The position numbers were made by a program, and so were the translations under genes. The notes below the pieces were generated by a model that worked only from the letters and a program-made list of their open reading frames with translations, had not been told where the DNA came from and ran no database searches. Shown here one piece after another: positions 7,665 to 14,702 of a stretch of DNA of 14,702 bases. The first letter of the stretch is position 1, and each line of letters opens with the position of its first letter. The DNA comes from JBCBRD01 sp039819885 (GTDB lineage Bacteria; Pseudomonadota; Alphaproteobacteria; Rhizobiales; Hyphomicrobiaceae), in assembly GCA_039819885.1 (NCBI GenBank), contig JBCBRD010000073.1, positions 1 through 14,702 of the forward strand, read 5' to 3'.

Positions 7665-8072
7665 ATGATGCCAAGCGCGCCTACAAACGCCCAGCAGAGC
7701 CAGATGGGACCAATAATCCCGATCCTTCGCAGTTTCATCGAAGCTGAAATGCGCGCGTTCTATATCGACTATCTCGGCTTTCGGGTTGACTGGGAACATA
7801 GGTTCGAGCCCGGTTTGCCGCTCTACTGCCAACTCTCCCGTGGTCATGCGATCTTGCATCTGAGCGAGCATCATGGTGATTGCACGCCTGGAAGCGCAGT
7901 TCGCATCTGGGTCGAAGACGTTGATGCGTACCATCACGAAATCACTCAGCGCCCGCACGCCCGGCTAAATCCAGGGATTGAAGACCAGCCCTGGGGCACG
8001 CGAGAGATGACGATAAACGACCCAGCAGGCAACCGGGTTATCTTCGTACAAGTTGAGAGGAAGGCTGAATAA
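7665..8072 (+). CDS. Glyoxalase/bleomycin-resistance-type (VOC superfamily) protein
   Basis: A 135-residue single-domain protein of the vicinal-oxygen-chelate fold. Recognisable blocks are IPILRSFIEAEMRAFYIDYL and GFRVDWEHRF (about 18-47), LSRGHAILHLSEHHGDCTPG (58-77), VRIWVEDVDAYHHEI, and PWGTREMTINDPAGNRVIFV (109-128). These match the Ble-like subgroup often annotated 'glyoxalase superfamily protein', which typically binds small hydrophobic or cationic ligands as a dimer. Whether this one is an enzyme or a sequestering protein cannot be told from sequence. AGGAGG lies just upstream of ATG 7665 and a second ATG at 7668; the second gives the better spacing. The flavin reductase frame opens 18 nt after its stop, so the two are likely cotranscribed. 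Confidence 0.88.
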   Translation: MMPSAPTNAQQSQMGPIIPILRSFIEAEMRAFYIDYLGFRVDWEHRFEPGLPLYCQLSRGHAILHLSEHHGDCTPGSAVRIWVEDVDAYHHEITQRPHARLNPGIEDQPWGTREMTINDPAGNRVIFVQVERKAE

Positions 8073-8090
8073 GCTGGAGGACAATGAAAC

Positions 8091-8711
8091 GTGACGAACC
8101 CCGACGGTTCAGGCCCAGAAAATTCGAGCGATTTAACGATCAACCGGCCAGAACACGCCCCTCAACTTGAAGAGACGCGCGAAATCGAAAACCCAAAAAC
8201 TGGTACAATGAATAAGGTGCCGAACATGGAAAGTGAGCGGTACCGGGCAATCATGCGCCATCAAGCTGGTGCGGTGACCGTCGTGGCAACAGGTGATCCT
8301 GGTGCGCGAGCGGGACTAACCGCCACGGCAGTCGCCTCGGTATCAGACAAGCCGCCGGCACTTCTCGTTTGCGTCGGGCGTGAGACGCAGGCTCACGGTT
8401 TGATTGGGCAAATGAGGGTTTTCAGCGTCAATCTACTGTCAAGCGAGCAACAAGCTGTCGCCGATCTCTTTGCCGGGCGAGACGGAGTATCGGGGGAGGA
8501 CCGTTTTCGCGGATCTGACTGGCGCGTTGGAGCAGCGGGTGCACCCATTTTGGATGGTGCCTTGGCAACACTCGAATGTCGTTTGACTGATCAACATGCC
8601 TTCTCGACGCACACAATCTTCATCGGGCAAGTCATTGACGGCTTGTTTAGGGCAGAAGTCAGTCCGCTGCTCTATTTCAGAGGCGACTACTGGGACGTTG
8701 GAGCACGCTGA
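8091..8711 (+). CDS. Flavin reductase-like (FMN-binding split barrel) protein
   Basis: A 206-residue product in the flavin reductase-like family of short-chain NAD(P)H:FMN/FAD reductases, which supply reduced flavin to partner monooxygenases. The domain starts at about residue 50 (YRAIMRHQAGAVTVVATG), with GLTATAVASVSDKPPALLVC (75-94), FSVNLLSSEQQAVADLFAG (110-128), ATLECRLTDQHAFSTHTIFI and a C-terminal PLLYFRGDYWDVG. The first 45 residues are polar and not part of the usual domain. GTG at 8091 has GGAGG 10 nt upstream; ATG at 8226 (161 residues, the usual family size) has TAAGGTG 6 nt upstream and is a real alternative. No flavin-dependent monooxygenase is in the window, so the partner is unknown. 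The stop overlaps the arfB start (TGATG), implying translational coupling. Confidence 0.85.
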   Translation: MTNPDGSGPENSSDLTINRPEHAPQLEETREIENPKTGTMNKVPNMESERYRAIMRHQAGAVTVVATGDPGARAGLTATAVASVSDKPPALLVCVGRETQAHGLIGQMRVFSVNLLSSEQQAVADLFAGRDGVSGEDRFRGSDWRVGAAGAPILDGALATLECRLTDQHAFSTHTIFIGQVIDGLFRAEVSPLLYFRGDYWDVGAR

Positions 8712-9139
8712 TGGCGGACCTCCACATTGACCATTTGACAGTGATCGAAGAGCAATGGCTGGAAGAACGCTTTGTGCGTGCGTCTGGGCCGGGCGGTCAA
8801 AACGTCAACAAGGTTTCAACGGCCGTTGAGTTGCGGTTTGATCTGTTGGGCTGCAACACCCTTAGCGGTGGGGTGAAAGCGCGCTTGAGACCACTCGCAG
8901 GTCGGCGATTAACCGACGAAGGAATATTGATCCTACGTGCTGAAACGTATCGGACCCAGGAGAGAAATCGGGCCGACGCACGACAACGTCTGGTGCGACT
9001 GGTGCGTCAGGCCTTACATCCACCAAAACCGCGCATCGCCACAAAACCGTCGCGTGCTGCAAAGAAAAGGCGGCTTGATCAAAAAACACGCCGAGGGCAG
9101 GTCAAGGCACTGCGGCGGACAAAACCAGATCTGGGGTGA
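8711..9139 (+). CDS. arfB: Alternative ribosome-rescue peptidyl-tRNA hydrolase ArfB
   Basis: A 142-residue homologue of ArfB (YaeJ), which frees ribosomes stalled at the 3' end of broken mRNAs by hydrolysing the peptidyl-tRNA in the P site. The class-I release-factor signature is complete: FVRASGPGGQNVNKVSTAVE (21-40) with the catalytic GGQ at 28-30. The C-terminal 45 or so residues are very rich in Lys and Arg (RAAKKRRLDQKTRRGQVKAL); in the family this tail enters the empty mRNA channel. Length is close to that of the E. coli protein (140). Its ATG overlaps the stop of the flavin reductase gene by one base, and hyi begins 5 nt after its stop. Full-length release factors are far longer, so no other assignment fits. 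Confidence 0.95.
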   Translation: MADLHIDHLTVIEEQWLEERFVRASGPGGQNVNKVSTAVELRFDLLGCNTLSGGVKARLRPLAGRRLTDEGILILRAETYRTQERNRADARQRLVRLVRQALHPPKPRIATKPSRAAKKRRLDQKTRRGQVKALRRTKPDLG

Positions 9140-9144
9140 GACGG

Positions 9145-9930
9145 ATGCACAACTTCGCGGCCAACCTGACGATGATGTTCAACGAAGTTCAGCTCGCCGC
9201 GCGGTTTGAACAAGCCGCCAAAGCCGGGTTTTGCGGCGTCGAAATGCTGTTTCCCTATGAGTTAGCGGCCGCCGCGGTCCGCAACACGCTCCAGGAGCAT
9301 GCGTTGACTTTGGCGCTCTTCAATATCGAGCCGGGCAACTGGGATGTTGGTGATCGCGGATTGGCTGCCCAGAAGGGCCGCGAAGATGAGTTTGAAAAGG
9401 CTGTTACAACCGCGCTTGCTTATGCCGACACCGTTGGCTGCATCAGGCTCCACGCTATGGCCGGTCTCGCTGCAACGGCAGATGATGAAACGTTCATCGG
9501 TAATCTGTCGTTAGCCGCACGGATGGCCGAGCCCCATGGCATTGAGATCCTGATCGAGCCAATCAACACATACGACATGCCGGGCTATCATCTGTCTCAA
9601 ACAAACCATGCCCGATCAATCATTGAGGCCGTTGGAGCCCCCAATGTCGGTCTTCAGTTGGATCTCTATCATCGCCACCGAATGGGCGCCGATGTGCGGG
9701 CAGAGGTCGTTGAGTACGCTGATATCACGCGGCACATTCAGATCGCGGGGCCGCCGAAGCGGTGTGAACCCGACAAGGGCGACTGGAGCTTTGCCGAGAT
9801 CCTAGAGGCCATCGACGGATCCCAGTATCGCGGTTGGATCGGGTGCGAGTACCGCCCGCTTGGGGGGACTCAGGACGGATTGGGTTGGCTGGATAACGTT
9901 GAAATGCAGCCGCGCAACTCAGCAGCTTGA
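9145..9930 (+). CDS. hyi: Hydroxypyruvate isomerase (Hyi family)
   Basis: A 261-residue TIM-barrel protein of the xylose-isomerase-like/Hyi family, which interconverts hydroxypyruvate and tartronate semialdehyde in glyoxylate metabolism. Typical blocks are FAANLTMMFNEVQLAARFEQ at the start, LFNIEPGNWDVGDRGLA (58-74), ILIEPINTYDMPGYHL (135-150), LQLDLYHRH (170-178), HIQIAGPPKRCEPDKGDW (197-214) and WIGCEYRPLG (231-240). Glu138 and Glu235 align by position with the two catalytic/metal-binding glutamates of the E. coli enzyme; Asp173 is a further likely metal ligand. ATG at 9145 follows GGGGTGAG; GTG at 9136 overlaps the arfB stop and is possible. No glyoxylate carboligase or tartronate semialdehyde reductase is in the window. 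A related sugar isomerase such as OtnI is the main alternative. Confidence 0.87.
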   Translation: MHNFAANLTMMFNEVQLAARFEQAAKAGFCGVEMLFPYELAAAAVRNTLQEHALTLALFNIEPGNWDVGDRGLAAQKGREDEFEKAVTTALAYADTVGCIRLHAMAGLAATADDETFIGNLSLAARMAEPHGIEILIEPINTYDMPGYHLSQTNHARSIIEAVGAPNVGLQLDLYHRHRMGADVRAEVVEYADITRHIQIAGPPKRCEPDKGDWSFAEILEAIDGSQYRGWIGCEYRPLGGTQDGLGWLDNVEMQPRNSAA

Positions 9931-9953
9931 GACGGCAATCGAATACCGTCTCA
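9928..9953. terminator. Hairpin at the hyi stop codon, probable terminator
   Basis: TGAGACGG (9928-9935, beginning with the hyi stop TGA) pairs perfectly with CCGTCTCA (9946-9953) across a 10-nt loop. It lies between hyi (+) and the LuxR-type gene (-), which converge, so it could act in both directions. The following bases are pyrimidine-rich but contain no long T run. Confidence 0.5.
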
Positions 9954-10034
9954 CACGCCTCTTAATCGCGTGGAATGGTCCGCCACCAGCAAGACACCAA
10001 GATCGGATCGCTCGCGCCGAAAATGCAAAAGGCC

Positions 10035-10778
10035 CTATTCGTTGACCTGTTGAAGCATTTTGTTGGCGATGTAGGCCACTTGCGTCCGGTTCTTGGCCTG
10101 CAACTTCTTCATGATGTTGCGAACATGAACCTTCACGGTGCTCTCACACATATTGAGTTCATACGCGATCGTCTTGTTGGCCTTCCCCTGTCGAATGGCT
10201 TCGATCACCGCGAGTTGCTTGTTTGTCAGCCCTCGCAGGTCACCAGCTTTTTCTGTTTCCGATGTCGGGTTCTGCCAAAGTTTCAGCAAGCAACTGGCCG
10301 GGGCGTAGACCCCGCCGGCCATGACAAGAGCGAGAGCATGGAGGGTGACTTCTAACTCCAGGCTCGCTGGGATGTAGCCCCGTACGCCTTTATTCAAAAG
10401 GTTCACGACAAATCGTGGATCTTCGCTGTCGCCCGTCGCAACAAGCGGTACGTCGTCTCCGACGTGATCAAGCACGGCATCCAGTTTCGACCGTTCCGCG
10501 AGCCAGTCGTTGCCTTGCAACCCGATAATCAGCAAACGGATGGCATGTCCGTCAACTTGGCTTAGTGCTTCATCTAGTGTTCGAAAGTCAGCAATTTCGA
10601 AATCAACGGAACTATTCAGCGCTTGTTTGAGGCAATCGCGAAACAAACGTGAGTGATGAACAATAATCATCTTGTCACGTTGAGCTGGCGCATGGATCAG
10701 ATCGTGCACTGCACTATCTGCTGGAGGTGGTAGAGAGTGACTATGACTTTGGACGTCGGCAATGGTTCTAAATTCCAT
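10035..10778 (-). CDS. LuxR-type transcription regulator with degenerate (pseudo-)receiver domain
   Basis: A 247-residue two-domain regulator. The C-terminus (about 184-241) is a normal GerE/LuxR helix-turn-helix: LTNKQLAVIEAIRQGKANKT, then ESTVKVHVRNIMKKL. The N-terminal domain (about 36-155) has a receiver-like fold, KMIIVHHSRLFRDCL ... LLIIGLQGND ... PLVATG ... GVRGYIPASLELEV, but the acidic pair is His41-His42, the phospho-acceptor position is Gly86 and the conserved Lys is missing. It should therefore not be phosphorylated in the usual way. I recall such orphan regulators with RGYIP-type motifs near polysaccharide genes in Rhizobiales, which fits the neighbouring polymerase and export genes. 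ATG at 10778 follows AAGGGG at 9 nt; GTG at 10787 is an alternative. It may be expressed from its own promoter in the upstream AT-rich gap. Confidence 0.85.
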   Translation of the reverse strand: MEFRTIADVQSHSHSLPPPADSAVHDLIHAPAQRDKMIIVHHSRLFRDCLKQALNSSVDFEIADFRTLDEALSQVDGHAIRLLIIGLQGNDWLAERSKLDAVLDHVGDDVPLVATGDSEDPRFVVNLLNKGVRGYIPASLELEVTLHALALVMAGGVYAPASCLLKLWQNPTSETEKAGDLRGLTNKQLAVIEAIRQGKANKTIAYELNMCESTVKVHVRNIMKKLQAKNRTQVAYIANKMLQQVNE

Positions 10779-11444
10779 AAGACCCACCCCTTAACTGAGA
10801 AGATTGATACGCGCTCTCCGGAACAAGGATTAGCCTGGATCCTCTGTTCACTCAAGGACATGGATTAATTTTGTGATAATATGTATTAACGTGAAGCAAA
10901 TTGGTGGCTTTAACAGCCACGTACCACCTTTGGAAATGGTGCGCCGCAGCAATGTCTCTTCCATCAGTCTCATCATTTGGAAGTCAGAATGCGTTGATAT
11001 GCACAAGAGTGCAGAGGCGCAAAGCAGTAACGATAGAAAAAACAGCAAAAAATACTTCCATTGATTTTCGATTTGCTTTGTTTCGAGCTGTTTTCTTGGT
11101 CCTCTAGTGTTTTCCAATATTCGTGGGAGAGAGCACATGTTGGACAAGCTCGGATGTTGCTTGCGAATTCTAAAACGGCATCTGAGGACATCGACCATTT
11201 AAGTCTTTTGTGCTTCCGTCAGCCCTTCAGACTGCGCGTCATAGTATCTGAGCCAATTACTCTTTGTACTGTCAAAAGTACCCAATCGAGCTTCAAGAGA
11301 AATAGGGAGAGGGGGAGGCAGTTTTTAGGAAATCAATCGCGGCGCGCACAGGTTCTGCCGACTGGATGCATGGTCCCTGGCGGGGCCTCGGACGGATGCT
11401 CTTCCACCAGTAAGAACACGGTAGCAAGCATCAAACGTGCCTGG
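10779..11444. promoter_or_regulatory. Long gap upstream of the LuxR-type gene, AT-rich in part
   Basis: These 666 bp hold no gene I can support. The part from about 10860 to 11110 is clearly richer in A/T than the coding DNA on either side. It contains the palindrome TAATA-TG-TATTA at 10877-10888, about 100 bp upstream of the regulator start, and a small GTGGC-N7-GCCAC hairpin at 10904-10920. The purine-rich strip around 11294-11320 (AGGGAGAGGGGGAGG) has no assigned role. Open frames here lack ribosome sites and family resemblance. The likely content is the regulator's promoter plus the 3' untranslated region of the polymerase gene. Confidence 0.4.
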
Positions 11445-12761
11445 TTAGGCCGCAACCAACTCAACATCACCAAGTGGTTGTGGCCGATGCCGAGCAGCAA
11501 GCTGCTTTGGCGCAGCCGCTGATGCAGCACCCACAAAAGCAAGTAGCATTTGGTACTCGCTGTTCCAGTACAGTGGGTACTCACTCATGCAGTAGATTAA
11601 CATGAAGCACGTATAGGCAAACGGCCACGCGAGGATCGGTTCACGCGTGACAACAAAATGGTAGAAAGTCCGAAAGAGAAGTCCAAATAAAGCCAGCACA
11701 AATGGGATTAGGCCGAGCAAGCCGACCCCGACCAGCACATCAAGGAAGTTGTTATGGAACGACTTCAGCGGGATGCCAGCTATGATCATGAGAGACGTCG
11801 CCGTCGTCTCCGGTGAATTCCAATAGGCAAAGTAGCCAACGCCAAGCCACGGGTGGTTTGCAAAGGTATTGAACGCAAATTCCCAAAGCAGTGTACGACC
11901 CGTTAGCGTGGTGTCCTTACCGAGTGCATCGAGCAACTCCAGGTAGGGATTGAAGCCCGTGAACGAGATGACGAGAATGATCAAGGCGAACGCCAAAAGA
12001 CCAAGACCAGCAACAAACTGGGTTGCACGCAGCCCGAAGGAGGCCACCGCGCAGCACGTAAGAATGCCAAGCATAAGCGTGCAAACGATCAAGCCTGTTC
12101 CCGATGTCGACAAAACAAGGGCGACAATCGCGGTGGCAGCACCAGCGAGGGAAACAAGCCGCCGCCAGCCGTCCGCATAGAGAATGAGGCTTGTGAAGAA
12201 CAAGAGACCGGCATTCATAGCCAGACTGTTCTTATGTGGGAAAAGCCCCTTCGGCGTATAGCCTGTATGGTCAAAGGCTGCGTGATGCCCGCTCGCGATC
12301 AAAAGAAGCGACCCGACCTGAGCAACCAAACAAAACCAAAAGAGCACTTGAAGGGTTCGTTTCAAACCAAAATGGTGGAACGCGACAAAGCCAACAAGAA
12401 TGTTGAGTAACAGCAGAACACCGCGAAACGCGCTTATTGATGGGATGAGCGACCAGAGTGCTGAGAGTATCGCAATCACAGCCATGGCGATCAGCATGGG
12501 GTTGCGCGACACCGCCTGTGCGAGAAGGTCTGTTCGAAACGCCGCCGTATAGGCAACAACAGCCCAACCCAAAGCCCAAAACACATTCGTCAGAGCTGGG
12601 ATGAAGTCTGTCCCCACCCTGGAAACACCAAAGAAAAACAGAACAAAGAGTGCGCCAGCGACGAACAACGGAAGCTCTGTTCGGGGCGATGTTCCCCAAA
12701 CCATTGAGCCGTTCGGCCATTGCGAGTGTTCGTTTCCGCGTGGCGGAATGACGAGGCTCAT
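11445..12761 (-). CDS. O-antigen ligase/polymerase-family membrane protein (Wzy/ExoQ-like)
   Basis: A 438-residue inner-membrane protein with about ten or more hydrophobic segments, of the type that polymerises lipid-linked oligosaccharide repeats on the periplasmic side. Family motifs are GYTPKGLFPHKNSLAMNAGL (167-186), LSTSGTGL (217-224), and the Wzy_C region with DTTLTGRTLLWEFAFNTFAN (283-302), HPWLGVGYFAYW (303-314) and KSFHNNFLDVLVGVGLLGLI (333-352). In rhizobia the closest named relative is ExoQ, needed for high-molecular-weight succinoglycan; an O-antigen ligase is the alternative, but the ExoF-like neighbour favours exopolysaccharide polymerisation. The start at ATG 12761 has no strong ribosome site; Met20 (12704) is also possible. 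It lies 327 bp downstream of the ExoF-like gene on the same strand. Confidence 0.88.
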   Translation of the reverse strand: MSLVIPPRGNEHSQWPNGSMVWGTSPRTELPLFVAGALFVLFFFGVSRVGTDFIPALTNVFWALGWAVVAYTAAFRTDLLAQAVSRNPMLIAMAVIAILSALWSLIPSISAFRGVLLLLNILVGFVAFHHFGLKRTLQVLFWFCLVAQVGSLLLIASGHHAAFDHTGYTPKGLFPHKNSLAMNAGLLFFTSLILYADGWRRLVSLAGAATAIVALVLSTSGTGLIVCTLMLGILTCCAVASFGLRATQFVAGLGLLAFALIILVISFTGFNPYLELLDALGKDTTLTGRTLLWEFAFNTFANHPWLGVGYFAYWNSPETTATSLMIIAGIPLKSFHNNFLDVLVGVGLLGLIPFVLALFGLLFRTFYHFVVTREPILAWPFAYTCFMLIYCMSEYPLYWNSEYQMLLAFVGAASAAAPKQLAARHRPQPLGDVELVAA

Positions 12762-13088
12762 CTTAGTAACGCCGGTCCTACTAAAGCCAAAAGGTTTGCA
12801 TCAGATTAGGTCGTCGAATGCTGACAGTCGCCGACCGCTAAAAGATACATGAAGCCCGAATTCTTGTCCTCCGGTCCCAACCGGTAACCTTTCGGCCAAA
12901 CGCTTTGATCACCGTCAGAAAAACTTGCAACCCTCGGCAATTCATCGCGCGCCGCTCACTCTCTCAGGAACGAGGCAGAGGAAAGGGGGACTGTACGCAA
13001 CAAGCGCGGCACTCACCTCGATTACGATCTCAGCACAATATAGCGGAACGCCGGAGGTTGCTTCACCCAAAGCAAACTGCAAGGTGTT
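12762..13088. other. Gap between the ExoF-like and polymerase genes
   Basis: No gene is supported in these 327 bp. CCGGT occurs twice exactly 10 bp apart (12871-12875 and 12881-12885), about one helical turn, which is operator-like. A 6-bp hairpin (TTGCTT / AAGCAA at 13058-13063 and 13070-13075) lies just after the ExoF-like stop and might weaken read-through, though no T tract follows. The length suggests a separate promoter for the polymerase gene. Confidence 0.35.
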
Positions 13089-14702
13089 CTAGCCGTTGTC
13101 TGAGGAAGCCGGTGCTGATCGTCGAGGATTTACAACTGGCAACTCACGTTGCTTACGCGGCGGGAGTGGAACAATCCGCGCTGCCTGAGGCTTGGCTTTG
13201 GATTTCAGCTCTGGCTGTATCAGATCAAGCGTGCGCACAACCGGCCTTTGCCGTTCAGCCGTGACCGGTTGTTTTGCTGCAATAGAACTACGAACCTTTG
13301 GAGATTTGGCGACATTCGGCTTCGTACCCGGCCGTGCAATATCGTCCTTGCCAGGTTTGGCAACAGCAGGGCGGGCATAGAACGCACCGGCAACGTCGTC
13401 CTCCGAAAACAAGATCGGTTTCAACGGCGATGTGTCGAGCTGGAACGGCGCAGGTCCACGAAACGAGCTGCCATAAATTCCTGTACCTGCATTGGGTGCC
13501 GGATCAGATGTCGGTGCGGTCTCGTCAAACAGCAGTTTAACTTTCAACGTGTCCCCCGGCATGATCAGCATCTTCTCATCCGCAGTCACTTCGACGGCCC
13601 GATCTGCAATTCTGCGGATCAAAACATAACGAGCCGTTGGGCGTGTGTTCTGGCCGATAGTGGCTGCGCCAGTCGCAGCCCGCACGCGCGCTTCACTCAA
13701 CAACCGTGAGCTTGTCACGGCACGGCGAGATACGAGATCGAGTTGAGACATCGTCTCACTCAGTTCCCTGGCAATGCCTTCCGATCGGGTCTGGATCAGA
13801 TTGAGTTTTGTGATCTCAGTTCTGGTAATCTCCGAACGTACCTTGGATTGGCGAGCTTCGAGCCGCAAACGTTCGCCTTGAAGTTGCGCAAGGGTCCGTT
13901 CAAGCCCAAGCAGGCGCGGTGCGGTGACGAGTCCCTTCCGCGAAAGCCTGCGAATACCGGTCAATTCTTGTTCCAACAGTTCGACGCGGCGGTCTGCCGT
14001 TCCAATCTGTTTAATCAAAGATTCAGTCTCGCCCTCAAGGTGCGCTCTCAACTCGTCCAACGACTGCAGTTGACGCTTGAACGTCTTCTTTCTCGTCTCA
14101 AACATGAGCCGTTCGTTCCGCAGAGCGGCAGCCGCCGTCGGGTTCGACGAAATCGTTTTCAACGTCTCTGGCGTTTTAACCGTTTTATGACCTTCGATTT
14201 CGGCCACCAGTCGAGCGTTCTTAACAACAAGCGCAATGCGCTCTTGCTCTAGAACGCTCAAGTTCCCTTCGCTCTGAACCATGTCGCGTGCGGCGACCGC
14301 AGCTTGTCCCTCTAGGGCGCGGCGAAGGCCACCACCAAGGCTGACAGCCTGCAGTACGGAAAGGCCGGGGCGGTATGCATATTCACCAGGTGTCGTAACA
14401 TCGCCGGTCAGGTAAAACGGCCGGTGCTCGATGATCTCAACGGTCGTATCAGGTGCCGTAACCGTTCCCATGCGCTGCTGCAGCAAAGTCGAAATGTCGG
14501 CAGCTAACTCTCCAGATGTCTTCCCATCCGCGGGAATTTGCCCAATCAGCGGCAATGCCAGTTGGCCAGATACGCCGATGCTGTACTCAGCATTCAGCGC
14601 GTCCCAAGCAAAGATCTCGTCTCGGGCTGGGCGCCATTCGAAGACCTGGATACGGACTTTGTCCTGCGGTCCAAGCTTATATTCATCTTCGGTCGGACCC
14701 GC
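13089..14702 (-). CDS. ExoF-like polysaccharide export protein (Wza/OMA family), 5' end outside window
   Basis: The frame is open to the window edge, so at least 537 residues are seen and the N-terminus with its signal peptide or lipobox is missing. The Poly_export domain is near complete: YKLGPQDKVRIQVFEW (8-23) through YSIGVSGQLALPLIGQIP and AADIS. A first SLBB-like unit follows (RPFYLTGDVTTPGEYAYRPG, about 94-113), then a long Glu/Arg/Leu-rich coiled coil (about 150-335) and a second SLBB-like unit (RYVLIRRIADRAVEV, IMPGDTLKVKLL, about 358-391). This order matches rhizobial ExoF, a periplasmic/outer-membrane export protein for exopolysaccharide. Unusually, about 145 Pro-, Ala- and Lys/Arg-rich residues follow (392-537), making it longer than S. 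meliloti ExoF (about 420 residues, from memory). Confidence 0.88.
   Translation of the reverse strand, partial: AGPTEDEYKLGPQDKVRIQVFEWRPARDEIFAWDALNAEYSIGVSGQLALPLIGQIPADGKTSGELAADISTLLQQRMGTVTAPDTTVEIIEHRPFYLTGDVTTPGEYAYRPGLSVLQAVSLGGGLRRALEGQAAVAARDMVQSEGNLSVLEQERIALVVKNARLVAEIEGHKTVKTPETLKTISSNPTAAAALRNERLMFETRKKTFKRQLQSLDELRAHLEGETESLIKQIGTADRRVELLEQELTGIRRLSRKGLVTAPRLLGLERTLAQLQGERLRLEARQSKVRSEITRTEITKLNLIQTRSEGIARELSETMSQLDLVSRRAVTSSRLLSEARVRAATGAATIGQNTRPTARYVLIRRIADRAVEVTADEKMLIMPGDTLKVKLLFDETAPTSDPAPNAGTGIYGSSFRGPAPFQLDTSPLKPILFSEDDVAGAFYARPAVAKPGKDDIARPGTKPNVAKSPKVRSSIAAKQPVTAERQRPVVRTLDLIQPELKSKAKPQAARIVPLPPRKQRELPVVNPRRSAPASSDNG

Noticed and set aside
10848..11198. 116-codon minus-strand ORF with a hydrophobic stretch (YFLLFFLSLLLCASALLCIS)
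   Set aside because: No ribosome site before its ATG, no recognisable family, and the hydrophobic run is what an AT-rich sequence gives by chance.
11061..11522. 153-codon plus-strand ORF overlapping the 3' end of the polymerase gene
   Set aside because: Antisense to a well-supported gene at its end, no ribosome site and no family resemblance.
13149..13709. 186-codon plus-strand ORF
   Set aside because: Antisense shadow of the ExoF-like coding region; its Arg/Cys-rich composition is typical of a shadow frame.

Overview
The window looks like chromosomal DNA of an alphaproteobacterium, most likely in the order Hyphomicrobiales (Rhizobiales). The basis is the PetP/PetR-type regulator pair with its histidine kinase beside a branched-chain aminotransferase, ExoF/ExoQ-like exopolysaccharide genes, and protein sequences that look typical of that group. 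This placement comes from recognising families, not from a database search. No tRNA, rRNA, CRISPR array, insertion sequence or prophage gene was seen. Every gene of normal length could be placed in a known family; two short ones could not.

Layout. (1) 1-3399: the end of a TetR-type regulator (+) converges on a minus-strand signalling set, transcribed MarR-type PetP, then OmpR-type PetR, then an EnvZ-like sensor kinase. (2) 3400-4653: a divergent intergenic region with several operator-like repeats leads into ilvE (+). (3) 4862-5532: a small secreted, very basic, eight-cysteine protein (+) converges on a two-helix membrane protein (-). The 125 bp between them hold overlapping alternative hairpins. 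(4) 5914-9930 (+): a PYROXD2-like FAD oxidoreductase, a glyoxalase/Ble-type protein, a flavin reductase, the ribosome-rescue hydrolase ArfB and hydroxypyruvate isomerase. The last four are tightly spaced and probably one operon, closed by a hairpin at the hyi stop codon. (5) 10035-14702 (-): an exopolysaccharide region, transcribed from an ExoF-like export protein (5' end outside the window) to a Wzy/ExoQ-like polymerase and then a LuxR-type regulator whose receiver domain lacks the phosphorylation residues. Unusually long gaps (327 bp and 666 bp) separate these three genes, so each may have its own promoter.

How the parts fit. PetP, PetR and the kinase form a membrane-sensing regulatory unit. 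The 7665-9930 operon mixes small-molecule redox/carbonyl chemistry with ribosome rescue. The right end makes and exports a surface polysaccharide under a probable phosphorylation-independent regulator. I found no convincing evidence of a wholly new multi-gene system. The least explained items are the cysteine-rich secreted protein, the low-complexity tail of the ExoF-like protein, the pseudo-receiver regulator with its AT-rich upstream region, and the interleaved inverted repeats at 5164-5207.
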